Counted from the first letter of the stretch, positions 24,878 through 34,937 are shown. The stretch: DNA of 64,000 nt from Micromonospora chokoriensis (GCF_000718555.1 NZ_JOAN01000015.1:350034-414033), one strand, 5' to 3'. Program-made: numbers and translations. The notes: generated from the letters alone by a model not told the origin.

Positions 24878-26167
24878 GTGACTGACGGGGTGCAGCAGCT
24901 AGCACCACGGCGGCTTTGGCCGCTGTGGACAGTGCTCGTGGTGGTCTTCCTGCTGCTGGGCTGTGGCCTGCCGGCGGTGCTCGTCGTTGGCGTGATCCGG
25001 GAGACAGGCGCTCGCCCCACGATCAGCCGGGCGGGCGTCTCGGCGACCGACGATCCGGCGACCGCCGTGGCCCGGGGGTTGTCCGACCGGATCACCGCCC
25101 AGCTCCACCGGCAGTCCGCGGCACTCCTCGGCGGCGACCGCGCGGCGTTCCTCGCCGTCGCCGATCCCGCCGCCCACAACGACCTGCGCCGCCGCTTCGG
25201 CGCGCTACGCGAGCTCAAGGTGACCGGCTGGCGAGCCGAGCCGAGTGGCCTGCCCGTGCCGATCATCGGCAAGCCCGGCGAGTGGCGTCTTCTGGTGCGC
25301 TTCCAGTACTGCTTCGTCACACCGAACTGCCGGCCCAGCCCGGTGCTGATCGGCACCCGGTGGCGGGAGAATGGCGACCTGCCCCGGTTGGTCGCCATGG
25401 AGGAGTCCAAGTCGGTGGAGACCGGCACCCGGCCGTGGGAGATCAGCGACCTGGCCGTCGCCATCGGCGAGCGGACCATCGTCGCCACCACCCCGGCGTT
25501 GCGCGGCAAACTGCCCAGCCTGCTCACCCAGGCCGAAGCTGCGGCCAAGGTCGCCGACGGGTACGGGGTGGCCGGATCGCGGCCGGACCGCTACCGGATC
25601 TTCTACGCCGGCCGCACCGAGTGGCAGCGCTGGTACGGCGGCGAGCGACCAGAATGGACCGGCGGTTACGCGGTGACTGTGGGTGGCGGGCACCACGAGG
25701 TGGTGCTCAACGCCGAAGGGCTCTCCAGCAGCGGCACCGACGACCTGCTCCGGCACGAGCTGACCCACGCGTCGTCCCTGCCCGAGCGCGGCTATCCGGG
25801 CAAGGACACCTGGTGGCTGGTGGAGGGGCTGGCCGAGTTCGCCGGCGCCGGCGACCAGGCGGTCGACCGGTACGAGGGGATCGCCGAGGTGCGCAAGCTG
25901 GTCCGGGGCGGGTGGGATGGCAAGTTGGCGGGCATCAACCCGGCCGACGACGCCTCCGCCGAGCGGGTCGCCGGCAGCTACGGCGTCGGCTACCTGGCCG
26001 TCCGGCACCTCGTCGACAGGTACGGGCCGCAGCGGCTACTCACCTTCTTCAAGAGCGTGGTGCACGATCGCAGGACCCTCGACGCGGCCGCCGAGACGGC
26101 GTTCGGCGAGCAGTGGTCGACGCTGCACGACGAGTGCGTCGCGTACATCCGCGCCACCGCCGCCTGA
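24878..26167 (+). CDS. Membrane-anchored peptidase MA-type metallopeptidase
   Basis: A 429-residue protein with one N-terminal membrane segment (WTVLVVVFLLLGCGLPAVLVV, residues about 17-38) and a large outside part. The zinc motif is LLRHELTHAS (His293, Glu294, His297) with a following Glu in WWLVEGLAEFAG, as in peptidase_MA-like gluzincins; a GYLAVRHLVDRYG helix completes the domain. A region at about 70-190 looks like an NTF2-like or lipoprotein accessory domain (LLGGDRAAFLAVADPAAHND). The target protein is unknown. GTG 24878 is the start. It sits 43 bases before the MacA-type gene. Confidence 0.82.
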   Translation: MTDGVQQLAPRRLWPLWTVLVVVFLLLGCGLPAVLVVGVIRETGARPTISRAGVSATDDPATAVARGLSDRITAQLHRQSAALLGGDRAAFLAVADPAAHNDLRRRFGALRELKVTGWRAEPSGLPVPIIGKPGEWRLLVRFQYCFVTPNCRPSPVLIGTRWRENGDLPRLVAMEESKSVETGTRPWEISDLAVAIGERTIVATTPALRGKLPSLLTQAEAAAKVADGYGVAGSRPDRYRIFYAGRTEWQRWYGGERPEWTGGYAVTVGGGHHEVVLNAEGLSSSGTDDLLRHELTHASSLPERGYPGKDTWWLVEGLAEFAGAGDQAVDRYEGIAEVRKLVRGGWDGKLAGINPADDASAERVAGSYGVGYLAVRHLVDRYGPQRLLTFFKSVVHDRRTLDAAAETAFGEQWSTLHDECVAYIRATAA

Positions 26168-26210
26168 CGCAGCTCGGGGGTGGTCTGCCGGTGCGCCGTA
26201 CCATCGATGG

Positions 26211-27589
26211 GTGCGCCGTCCTCAGTCGTCACGGCCCGCCAGCACCACGCGGCCCCGCCTGCTCATCGCCCTGACCGCCGTCGCCGTCCTCACCGCCACC
26301 ACCGCCGCGTCCTGCGGCGACGAAGACCCCGACCTCGCGCTCGCGTCGGCCGCCCGTAACGCGGTCATCGAGGTGATCGACGCGCCGGCAACGGTGACCG
26401 CGCGGGCCGCCGCCACCCTGACCGCTCCCGCCGACGGCACCCTGGCGAGTCTGCGCGTCCAGCCTGGACAGCCGGTGAAGCGTGGCCAGGTGCTCGCCGT
26501 GGTCGACTCTCCGACCGCCCAGCAGCGGCTCCGTCAGGCGAAGGAGGCGCTGGCCGCCGCGAAGCGCGCCGGTCGGGGCAGCAGCGTGGGCGACCTGACC
26601 AGCAGTCGACGCGGCACCGACAAGGCCGCCGACGAGGCGTTCGACGCCGCCCGGAAGGCCGCCGAGAAGATCGCCGACCCGCAGTTGCGGGACGCGCTGT
26701 CGACCCAGGTGACGTCGGCGCAGCGGCAGTACGCCGCCGCCGCGCACAGCGCCGACCAGGCCGTCCGGGCGGTGCAGCGGGGGATCAACGGGTTGAGCTC
26801 CGCCGTCGGCGCGCTCTCCGCGGCGCAACGGCTCCAGGCCCAGCAGGCGTACGACCTGGCGAAGGCGACAGTCGACGCGCTGACCCTGCGCGCACCGATC
26901 GCCGGGGTGGTGCAGCCGGGTGGCACCCGGGCCGGCGGTGGCGCGAGCGGTGGCCTGGCCGGGCTGTTCGAGCAGGCCGGTGCTGCCGGCCTCGACCCGT
27001 CCGTGCTGGCCCCCAGCCAGAGCGGGCCGCCCGCCGGGGTGGACGACGCGGTAGTGGTCGGCGGGTTGGTCACCGCCGGTACGCCGGTGCTGACCGTGGT
27101 GGACACCGGGCAGTTGGGTCTGCTCGCCGAGGTGGACGAGACCGATGTGCTGCTGGTCAAGGCCGGCGTGTCGGCCACGGTCGAGTTCGACGCGGTGACC
27201 GGTGCCAGCTACGACGCCACGGTCCGGTCGGTGGACGTGCTGCCCACCAACTCCGCGCAGGGCGGGGTCACCTATCGGGTACGCCTCGCGCTGGGCACCG
27301 GGAAGTTGGCCGAGGACGAGCCGGCGCCGACGCCCCGCCCCGGCATGAACGCGATCGTGCACCTGCGGGTACGCGAGGCCGCCGACGCGGTGACCGTCCC
27401 CGCCTCGGCGGTGTTCTCGGCCGACGGCCGGGACGCGGTCTGGGTGGTCCGTGACGGCAAGGCTGGCCGAGCCTCGGTGACCGTGGGCGTCCAGGGGTCC
27501 GATCTGGTGCAGATCCTCAACGGGGTCCAGCCCGGCGACCGGATCGTGGTGCGCGGCACCGACCAGGTGCGCGACGGTCAGGACGTGCG

Positions 27590-27593
<4 letters not shown>
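26211..27593 (+). CDS. MacA/HlyD-type efflux adaptor protein
   Basis: Periplasmic-adaptor-like subunit of a MacB-type ABC exporter, 460 residues. The N-terminus has a membrane/lipoprotein signal (RLLIALTAVAVLTATTAASC). The biotinyl-lipoyl halves are TLTAPADGTLASLRVQPGQPVKRGQ (part) and LTLRAPIAGVVQPGG, separated by a coiled coil (about 110-220) and a Gly-rich insert. The beta-barrel and membrane-proximal domains end with VQILNGVQPGDRIVVRG. It is the first gene of a three-gene operon, overlapping the ATPase start by ATGA at 27590-27593. Confidence 0.9.
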
Positions 27594-28485
<892 letters not shown>

Positions 28486-28489
<4 letters not shown>

Positions 28490-29670
28490 GGGTCGCCGAG
28501 GCGTGGCGGGTGGCGCTGGACGCCCTACGGGCCAACCGGCTGCGCAGCGCGCTGACCATGCTCGGGGTGATCATCGGGGTGGCCTCGGTGGTCCTGCTGG
28601 TGGCCATCGGCACCGGCACCAAACAGAAGGTCGAGCAACAGGTCGAGGGCCTCGGCTCCAACCTGCTGCTTGTCGTCCCCGGCCGGATCGAGGTGGGCAA
28701 CGCGCCGGTGGTCTCGCCGCTGACCCTCAAGGACGTGGACGCCGTCACCCGGGTGGTCGGCGACCCCGATCGGGTGGCGGTCACCGTCGCCTCCGGGGCG
28801 ACCGCGCGAGCCGGTGCGCGCTCCGACTTCACCACCGTCCAGGGCGTGCTGGAGACCACCCCGACCGTGTTCACCCGGGAGTTGGCCCGGGGCCGCTACC
28901 TCACCCGCACCGACGTGGACACCGGTCGACGGGTGGCGGTGCTCGGCGACTCGGTGGCCCGTGCGCTCTTTCCCGACCGCGATCCGCTCGGCCAGCAGGT
29001 GGCGCTGGCCGGGGTGCGGTTCCGGGTGATCGGGGTCTTCGCGCCACTCGGGCAGAGCCTCGGCGTCGACCGCGACGACGAGGTGCACGTGCCGGTGACC
29101 GCCGCGCAGCGACTCTGGGGCACCCAGCGGGTCGACGGCATCGCGGTGAAGGCACCCGACCGGGAACGGATCGACGAGTTGGGCGAACAGATCGTCGCCG
29201 AGCTGAACCGCCGCCACCCGGACACCGAGTTCAGCGCGGTCACCCAGCAGCAGATCCTCGGCGTGCTCGGCGACATCCTCGGTGTCCTCACCGGTGTGCT
29301 GGCCGCCATCGCCGGCATCTCGCTGCTCGTCGGTGGCGTCGGCGTCTCCAACATCATGCTGGTCAGTGTTCGGGAACGGACCCGGGAGATCGGGCTGCGC
29401 AAGGCCGTCGGCGCGCGTCCCCGCGACATCGGCGTGCAGTTCCTGCTGGAAGCGGTGCTGCTCACCACGATCGGTGGGCTCACCGGGATGGCGCTGGGCG
29501 TGGGAACCGCCCTGCTGGTCGACGCGCTGTCGCCAATTCCGGCCGCGATCACCTGGTGGTCGTTGGCGCTCGCCTTCGGTGTGTCGGCGGTGGTGGGCAT
29601 CGTCTTCGGGGTGGTCCCCGCGCAGCGCGCCGGTCGTCTCGACCCGGTGGTCGCGCTGCGCACCGAATGA
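28486..29670 (+). CDS. MacB/FtsX-type ABC exporter permease
   Basis: Permease of 394 residues with the MacB topology: one N-terminal helix (ALTMLGVIIGVASVVLLVAIG), a large extracytoplasmic MacB core (about 45-260), then three C-terminal helices (GVLAAIAGISLLVGGVGVSNIMLV, FLLEAVLLTTIGGLTGMALG, ALAFGVSAVVGIVFGVVPA). VSVRERTREIGLRKAVGA is the conserved cytoplasmic motif. GTG 28486 overlaps the ATPase stop. With the adaptor it forms an exporter of unknown cargo; actinobacterial versions have been linked to antimicrobial or lipid export. Confidence 0.94.
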
Positions 29671-29882
29671 GCAGCGCCGCAACAACCGGACAGCGGACGC
29701 GGGCGGGCGGATACCGGGAGCGCGGATCGGGTGAACCGACCACCGAAACATGATCAGTTGCAGGAAGGGATCGCGCCGGTCACAACCGCCCCGCTACCGT
29801 ACTGGTAACACGCGCGTCGCCGGCCCGGCCCGGAGCATCCGTCGGGTTGGCACGCGCCGGGCATGGGATGGGTCGGTGAGCC

Positions 29883-30092
29883 ATGGCCGGGTCACAGTCC
29901 GACGGACGGCTGTCGGAGGTCAAGTTCCTGACCGTTGCGGAGGTGGCGACGGTCATGCGGGTGTCAAAGATGACGGTCTATCGCCTGGTGCACAGCGGTG
30001 AGCTCACCGCAGTGCGGGTCGGCCGGTCGTTCCGGGTGCCTGAGCACGCGGTGCACGAATATCTCCGGGGTGCTTTCCAGGAGACCGCCTGA
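29883..30092 (+). CDS. BldC-like helix-turn-helix regulator (MerR/excisionase type)
   Basis: A 69-residue DNA-binding protein consisting of one winged MerR-like domain: FLTVAEVATVMRVSKMTVYR followed by LVHSGELTAVRVGRSFRVPE. It is related to BldC of Streptomyces and to Rv0500A, which holds the same place before the 33-residue ribosomal protein gene and galE2. ATG 29883 is the start. It probably binds direct repeats cooperatively, as BldC does, but its targets cannot be read here. Confidence 0.9.
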   Translation: MAGSQSDGRLSEVKFLTVAEVATVMRVSKMTVYRLVHSGELTAVRVGRSFRVPEHAVHEYLRGAFQETA

Positions 30093-30305
30093 GCTTCCGC
30101 GCCGCCCCCCGGTCGCCGAAAGGCGGCCCCGATGGGGGCGCGTTGGTCCGGCTGACGCCCTCCGGCTACCCTGGAGCCCGACCGAGACCCCACCGGTGCG
30201 CCCTGCCGCCCAGACTGGTCCGGTCCGTTGTCCGCAAGCGGTCGCCGTCGCCACCTGCGTGGTGTCATCCGGTCCGCCCCGCACGTTGTATCGAAAGGCA
30301 GTCGT

Positions 30306-30407
30306 ATGGGCTCGGTGGTCAAGAAGCGCCGTAAGCGCATGGCTAAGAAGAAGCACCGCAAGCTGCTGCGCAAGACCCGCGTCCAGCGTCGCCGTCTCGG
30401 CAAGTGA
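30306..30407 (+). CDS. Small ribosomal subunit protein bS22 (AURKAIP1/COX24 domain)
   Basis: A 33-residue extremely basic peptide (starts [19 protein letters not shown], ends RRRLGK) almost identical to the mycobacterial small-subunit protein bS22 (Rv0500B position), which packs near the decoding side of the 30S subunit. GAAAGG lies about nine bases before ATG 30306. It is commonly missed by gene callers because of its size. It lies between the BldC-like gene and the GalE2-like gene, as in mycobacteria. Confidence 0.95.
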   Translation: MGSVVKKRRKRMAKKKHRKLLRKTRVQRRRLGK

Positions 30408-30411
30408 TCGC

Positions 30412-30432
30412 CGCCGGGCTCATTGCCCGGCG
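30412..30432 (+). terminator. Short hairpin after bS22 gene
   Basis: CGCCGGGC and GCCCGGCG form an 8-bp stem with a TCATT loop, four bases after the bS22 stop, followed by TTCGG. It may be a weak terminator or attenuator before the epimerase gene 100 bases downstream. Confidence 0.55.
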
Positions 30433-30532
30433 TTCGGCGTCACTTGCCTAACTGTCGACCTCCGGAGGCTCAGGTGATCAGGCCGTGGTCGTCGTCCCGG
30501 CTCGGTCCCTCCTGCCGGGGTAGGTGCGTCAG

Positions 30533-31609
30533 ATGACCCCCGGTGGCACCCCAGGTGCTCCGGGGGTCGTCGTCGTCACCGGGGTGGGCCGCTACCTGGG
30601 TGCCCACGTGGCGGCCCGACTGGCCGCCGACCCGCGCATCGAACGGGTCATCGGGGTGGACGCACCGGATTCCGGTGCCGAGTTCACCGACCTACTGGAC
30701 CGGGTCGAGCGGATCCGCGTCGACGCCGGTTCGCTCGGTGGCCTCCTCGCCGACCTGGACGTCGACGCGGTGGTGCACCTCGCGCTGGTCACCTCGCCCG
30801 ACCCCCAGCATGGTGGCCGGTCCGCGATGAAGGACCAGAACGTCATCGGCACCATGCAGATGCTCGCCGCCTGCCAGCGGGCACCCCGGCTGCGCAAGCT
30901 CGTGGTCCGTTCGTCGACCGCCGCGTACGGGGTGTCGTTCCGGGATCCGGCGGTCTTCACCGAGGAGACCGAGCCCCGCGAGGTGCCGCGCGGCGGTTTC
31001 GGCCGCGACATCCTCGACCTTGAGGGGTACGTCCGCGGCTTCCGGCGCCGCCGATCCGACGTGACTGCCACGGTGCTGCGCTTCGCTCCGTTCATCGGCT
31101 CGACCGCCGACACGACGTTGACCCGCTATTTCTCACAGCCGTTCGTGCCGACCGTCTTCGGCCGCGATCCTCGTCTGCAGTTCCTGCACTTCGACGACGC
31201 GTTGGAGGTGCTGCACCGGTCGATCGTGGAGAACCATCCCGGCACATACAACGTCGCCGGCCCCGGAGTGCTGTCGCTGTCCCAGGCGATCCGACGCGCT
31301 GGTCGGGTGGCCGTGCCGGTGCTGGAGCCGAGCCTCTCCGGTGCCGCCGCGCTGGCTCGCACCATGGGTTTCGGCCGCTACGGCCTGGACCAGGTCGATC
31401 TCTTCGTGCACGGCCGGGTGGTCGACACCAGCCGGCTCGAGCAGGAGTACGGCTTCACGCCCCGGTCGACCGCCGAGGCGTTCGAGGACTTCATCCGAGC
31501 CCATCACGGTGGGAGGGTGATCACCCGGGATCAGCTGGCCGCTGCCGAGCAACTCGTCCTGGACGGCATCCGGCAGGTCCGCTCGGCAGCGCGGGAGCGG
31601 TCATCATGA
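30533..31609 (+). CDS. NAD-dependent epimerase/dehydratase (GalE2-like)
   Basis: Extended SDR of 358 residues with VVVVTGVGRYLGAHVAARL as Rossmann motif (G-x-x-x-x-G-x-x in place of the classic GxxGxxG), LVVRSSTAAYGV and a DLEGYVRGFRR region where the classical YxxxK is altered (Tyr present, Lys not in register), so catalysis may be lost or changed. The C-terminus has FLHFDDALEVL and YNVAGPGVLSLSQAIRRAG. It matches galE2 (Rv0501) by position. ATG 30533 follows GGTAGG by eight bases. Its TGA (31607-31609) overlaps the ATG of the first repeat mini-ORF. Confidence 0.86.
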   Translation: MTPGGTPGAPGVVVVTGVGRYLGAHVAARLAADPRIERVIGVDAPDSGAEFTDLLDRVERIRVDAGSLGGLLADLDVDAVVHLALVTSPDPQHGGRSAMKDQNVIGTMQMLAACQRAPRLRKLVVRSSTAAYGVSFRDPAVFTEETEPREVPRGGFGRDILDLEGYVRGFRRRRSDVTATVLRFAPFIGSTADTTLTRYFSQPFVPTVFGRDPRLQFLHFDDALEVLHRSIVENHPGTYNVAGPGVLSLSQAIRRAGRVAVPVLEPSLSGAAALARTMGFGRYGLDQVDLFVHGRVVDTSRLEQEYGFTPRSTAEAFEDFIRAHHGGRVITRDQLAAAEQLVLDGIRQVRSAARERSS

Positions 31610-31664
31610 GCGCGAGGAGTGAGCCGGTTTTGCGAGCCCCGCAGTCGCGAACCAAGGTAGCGCC
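31606..31664 (+). repeat. 59-bp coding repeat, copy A
   Basis: First of two tandem units. It starts ATGAGCGCGAGGAGTGAGCC, contains the core GCGAGCCCCGCAGTCGCGAA, and ends just before GTGA at 31665. It differs from copy B at two positions (first base and the GTA/GTG codon). GCGA/TCGC inside can form a short hairpin. Confidence 0.95.
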
Positions 31665-31668
31665 GTGA
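31606..31668 (+). CDS. Putative 20-codon mini-ORF in repeat copy A
   Basis: Frame encoding MSARSEPVLRAPQSRTKVAP then TGA. The ATG overlaps the stop of the epimerase gene (ATGA) and the TGA overlaps the GTG of the next mini-ORF (GTGA). Whether the peptide is made is unknown. The simplest function would be to keep ribosomes moving from the epimerase to the acyltransferase gene. Confidence 0.4.
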   Translation: MSARSEPVLRAPQSRTKVAP

Positions 31669-31723
31669 GCGCGAGGAGTGAGCCGGTTTTGCGAGCCCCG
31701 CAGTCGCGAACCAAGGTGGCGCC
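31665..31723 (+). repeat. 59-bp coding repeat, copy B
   Basis: Second tandem unit, in direct succession to copy A with no spacer. It begins with GTGAGC instead of ATGAGC and ends just before the GTGAGC start of the acyltransferase gene, so that gene start mimics the beginning of a third unit. Confidence 0.95.
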
Positions 31724-31727
31724 GTGA
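31665..31727 (+). CDS. Putative 20-codon mini-ORF in repeat copy B
   Basis: GTG-started frame giving the same peptide, SARSEPVLRAPQSRTKVAP after the initiator. Its TGA (31725-31727) overlaps the GTG start of the acyltransferase (31724). The 59-base period shifts the frame by one each unit, so every unit is closed and reopened at a GTGA. Confidence 0.4.
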   Translation: MSARSEPVLRAPQSRTKVAP

Positions 31728-32782
31728 GCGGGTCGGAGGAAGGGCGGGACCCGCAGTCGGTCGGGCGGTTCGACGTACCGCAGCAGTCGCCCGCGCCGGA
31801 CGCGGAGCCGGCGCGGCGCAACGGACATCGACCGGCCGCGCAGGTCGCGCCGACCCCGACCCCGACCCCGATGCCACCTCCGACGTCTGGCGACGCCGGG
31901 GTGTCCGGTGGCACCGAGCCGGCGGTGTCGGACCGGCCGGGGGACCACTGGGACCGCAAGGTCGCGAACGGGCTGGCGTTCCTGCGTCGGCGGCTCTCCG
32001 GTGACTACGAGGTCGACGAGTTCGGCTTCGACTCGGAGTTGACCGACGCGGTCTTCCACCCCCTGCTGCGGCTGCTCTACCGGGACTGGTTCCGCACCGA
32101 GGTCAGCGGGGTGGAGCACGTGCCCCTCGACGGGCCCGCCCTGGTGGTCGGCAACCACTCCGGGACGGTGGCTCTGGACGCGCTGATCCTCTCGGCGGCG
32201 CTGCACGACAAGCACCCCGCGCACCGCTACCTGCGGCTGCTCGGCGCCGACCTGGTCTTCCGGATGCCGGTCGTCTCCGAGTTGGCCCGCAAGACCGGCG
32301 GCACGGTGGCGTGCAACCCGGACGCCGAGCGGCTGCTCGGCGGCGGCGATCTGGTCGGTGTGTTCCCCGAGGGCTTCAAGGGCGTCGGCAAGCTCTACGC
32401 CGACCGGTACAAGCTGCAACGCTTCGGGCGGGGCGGGTTCGTCTCGGCGGCGCTGCGCACCGGCACGCCGATCGTGCCGGTCGCCATCGTCGGCGGCGAG
32501 GAGATCTACCCGATGCTCGCCGACATCAAGCCTCTGGCGCGGCTGCTCAAGCTGCCCTACTTCCCGGTCACGCCGACGTTCCCGCTGCTCGGCCCACTGG
32601 GCATGGTGCCGCTGCCCAGCAAGTGGCTGATCGAGTTCTGCCCGCCGATCCCCACCGCCCACCTGACCGACTCGGCGGACGACCCGCTTGTCGTCTTCAA
32701 CCTCGCCGACCAGGTGCGGGAGACCATCCAGCAGACCCTGCACACGCTGCTGGAGCGACGGCCCGACCCGTTCGGTCCGTAG
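31724..32782 (+). CDS. Lysophospholipid acyltransferase-like protein (Rv0502-like)
   Basis: PlsC-superfamily acyltransferase of 352 residues, expected to act at the membrane on glycerolipids. After a disordered Pro-rich N-terminus (about 80 residues with PTPTPTPMPPPTSGD) the catalytic block is LVVGNHSGTVALDALILS (His and Asp), followed by VFPEGFKGVGKLY, FVSAALRTGTPIVPVAIVG and PLPSKWLIEFCPPI. GTG 31724 overlaps the mini-ORF stop; no independent ribosome site is obvious, consistent with coupling. Stop is one base from the convergent SerB1-like gene. Confidence 0.88.
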   Translation: MSGSEEGRDPQSVGRFDVPQQSPAPDAEPARRNGHRPAAQVAPTPTPTPMPPPTSGDAGVSGGTEPAVSDRPGDHWDRKVANGLAFLRRRLSGDYEVDEFGFDSELTDAVFHPLLRLLYRDWFRTEVSGVEHVPLDGPALVVGNHSGTVALDALILSAALHDKHPAHRYLRLLGADLVFRMPVVSELARKTGGTVACNPDAERLLGGGDLVGVFPEGFKGVGKLYADRYKLQRFGRGGFVSAALRTGTPIVPVAIVGGEEIYPMLADIKPLARLLKLPYFPVTPTFPLLGPLGMVPLPSKWLIEFCPPIPTAHLTDSADDPLVVFNLADQVRETIQQTLHTLLERRPDPFGP

Positions 32783-32783
32783 C

Positions 32784-33653
32784 TCAGCCGGCGCGGCGGC
32801 GGCGCTGTAGGGCCAGGCCGGCGGTGACCGCGCCGGCGACCAGCCCAGCCGCCGCCGTCGACGGTACGGCGATCTTGACCGCCCGCCGGCCGGTGCGGAA
32901 GTCCCGCACCTCCCAGCCGTGCTGGCGGGCCTGCCGCAGCAGAGTGCCGTCCGGGTTGACGGCCACCGCCCGGCCCACCGCGCGCAGCAGTGGCAGGTCG
33001 TTCGCCGAGTCGCTGTAGGCCGCGCAGCGGGCCAGTTCGAGCCCTTCCACGGCGGCGAGTTGGGTGACCGCCTCGGCCTTGGCCGGCCCGTGCATCAGGT
33101 CACCCACCAACCGCCCGGTGTACGCCCCGTCCAGCACCTCGGCCACCGTGCCGATGGCACCGGTCAGGCCGAGCCGGGCGGCGATCACCCGCCCGATCTC
33201 GACGGGTGCGGCGCTGACCAACCAGACCCGCTGGCCGACGTCCAGGTGACGCTGAGCGAGTTGGTGGGTGCCGGCCCAGATCCGGGGGGCCATCAGCTCG
33301 TCGAAGATCTCCTCGGCGAGGCGCGCGACCTCGTCGACCCGCCAGCCCTCGACGAAGGCCAGCGCCGCCTCCTTGGCCAGGGACATGTCACCGGCGTGCT
33401 CCCGGGCCAGCAACCGGAAGCGGAGCTGCTGCCAGGCGAATCGGGCCAGGTCGGCGGTGGTGACGTAGTTGCGGGAGGCGAGCCCACGGGCGAACCAGTA
33501 GATCGACGCGCCCTGCATCATCGTGTTGTCCACGTCGAAGAACGCCGCAGCGGTCGAGTCGGGTGCGGTGACCGGGGCCAGGTCAGTCTCGGCCCAGCCG
33601 GCGGTGTGCCCCTCGGCGTCGGTGCTGACCGTCACCTTACGGCTACGCGCCAC
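32784..33653 (-). CDS. HAD-IB phosphatase, SerB1-like
   Basis: A 289-residue HAD-superfamily IB hydrolase annotated in relatives as phosphoserine phosphatase-like SerB1 (Rv0505c). Motif I is FFDVDNTMMQG, motif II VWLVSAAPVEIG, motif III Lys in GPAKAEAV, and motif IV CAAYSDSANDLPLL. The last 35 residues form a possible membrane anchor (PSTAAAGLVAGAVTAGLAL) ending in RRRR. The substrate is uncertain. It converges on the acyltransferase with only one base between the stop codons, so 3' ends must overlap. Confidence 0.88.
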   Translation of the reverse strand: MARSRKVTVSTDAEGHTAGWAETDLAPVTAPDSTAAAFFDVDNTMMQGASIYWFARGLASRNYVTTADLARFAWQQLRFRLLAREHAGDMSLAKEAALAFVEGWRVDEVARLAEEIFDELMAPRIWAGTHQLAQRHLDVGQRVWLVSAAPVEIGRVIAARLGLTGAIGTVAEVLDGAYTGRLVGDLMHGPAKAEAVTQLAAVEGLELARCAAYSDSANDLPLLRAVGRAVAVNPDGTLLRQARQHGWEVRDFRTGRRAVKIAVPSTAAAGLVAGAVTAGLALQRRRRAG

Positions 33654-33716
33654 GCGATTCCCTTCCTCACCGGTACGACGGATGCTCCTTCGCGAGGGTA
33701 GCCGCCGTAAACGGTC

Positions 33717-33755
33717 GACCGGCCGGGCACACAGCGAACTGTGGCGCGGCCGGTC
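33717..33755 (-). terminator. Hairpin downstream of the DUF5667 gene
   Basis: GACCGGCC pairs with GGCCGGTC, and inside it CACAG pairs with CTGTG, giving a two-part stem. It lies 25 bases past the stop of the reverse-strand DUF5667 gene, in the right place for its terminator; no long T-run is evident. Confidence 0.6.
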
Positions 33756-33779
33756 GGACGTGCGGTATAGGGGTGCTGG

Positions 33780-34649
33780 TCAGCGAGCCCCTGGGCAGGC
33801 GCCCGGGTCCGGGCCGAGGGCGTCGCTGGCGGTCGGTGCCGGCAGGCCGCAGGCGATCGCTGCGCGCAGGTCGTCGGAGCGTTCCCGGATGCTGTCCAAC
33901 AGCAGCAGCGAGCGCTGGGTCCGTTCCCGGTCGACCCGGGTGCTTCCGTCGAGCAGGCCCCGCACCAGCCGGCGCTGGCTCGTCACGAAGGTGTTGAGCG
34001 TGTCCAGGCTGCCCGGCTCGGCGCGTTGCACGGCGGCGGAGGTCAGCAGGCGCACACCCTGCCGGGTGTCGGCGTCCATGTCGTCGAGGACCGCGCTGTA
34101 GCCGATCCGGTCGCCGCGCAGCTTGGCGGCTTCGCCGAGCCTGGTCCGGGCGAAGTCCAGGAAGAGTTGGCCGCGGCTGATGTCCGAGCTGGCCAGGGCG
34201 AGTTGTGCCCGTTCGGTCGAGCGCTTCATGCCGTACAGCGCGTCACCGGGCACCGCGTTCTCGCTGGCGGCGGAGATCCCGGAGACGGCGATGGCACCGG
34301 CGGCGATGCCGACCAGGATCGCACCTCGGGCTCGGGCTCGCCGGGCGGTGACCGCCGGCAGTAGTCGCCCGCGGGTGGTCGTGGCGGCGGGTTTGCTGAC
34401 CGCCGCCGGTGTGGTGCCCAGCCCTTCCCGCTCAGCGGTTGCGAGCAGCATCGCCCGCAGGCCGGTGCGGAAGTCCGGGTCCACCTCGACAGCCGGGGGG
34501 TCGACGCTGAGTCGCTGACCCACTGCGACGAGCGGCGCGAGCTGACCGTCCACACGGGATCGGACGTGGTGTCGCCGAGCGCCGTTCGCCTCGTCGAGAA
34601 GCTGCGCGAAACGCTCCGCGCGCCGGCGGGAGAAGAGGGTGTTGTCCAC
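33780..34649 (-). CDS. DUF5667 membrane protein, likely RsbN-type anti-sigma factor
   Basis: A 289-residue protein with a cytoplasmic N-terminus (about 100 residues), one membrane helix (GAILVGIAAGAIAVSGISAAS) and an outside helical part typical of DUF5667 (SENAVPGDALYGMKRSTERAQLAL, FARTRLGEAAKLRG). It lies directly downstream of the BldN-like sigma factor, and in Streptomyces the gene beside bldN encodes the anti-sigma factor RsbN, a single-pass membrane protein; that role is inferred. GTG 34649 is preferred with GGAGG eight bases upstream; GTG 34658 sits against the ribosome site. Confidence 0.82.
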   Translation of the reverse strand: MDNTLFSRRRAERFAQLLDEANGARRHHVRSRVDGQLAPLVAVGQRLSVDPPAVEVDPDFRTGLRAMLLATAEREGLGTTPAAVSKPAATTTRGRLLPAVTARRARARGAILVGIAAGAIAVSGISAASENAVPGDALYGMKRSTERAQLALASSDISRGQLFLDFARTRLGEAAKLRGDRIGYSAVLDDMDADTRQGVRLLTSAAVQRAEPGSLDTLNTFVTSQRRLVRGLLDGSTRVDRERTQRSLLLLDSIRERSDDLRAAIACGLPAPTASDALGPDPGACPGAR

Positions 34650-34937
34650 CGCAGGCACCTCCTCTCGCTGGTCACGGCCGGTCGGCCGCCGTCGTTGCCA
34701 GCGACCGGGCGGCAGTGTGACACCACGGAGGTGAGGTGTCGCCGGCGTGCCGGTCGGACCTCGGTGACCCGGGCTGCCGGGACCTCCACCAGTCGCACCC
34801 GGAGAAACGCGGCGGACCGGGCACGGGTTACGGGCCTGGCGGAGCCGAAATTACAGAAAGTGATCGCCATCACCGGGCGGGACCGACTCTGAGCTGCGCG
34901 AACGTTGATCGACGTCCATCGGTCCCGCCGTAACAAA

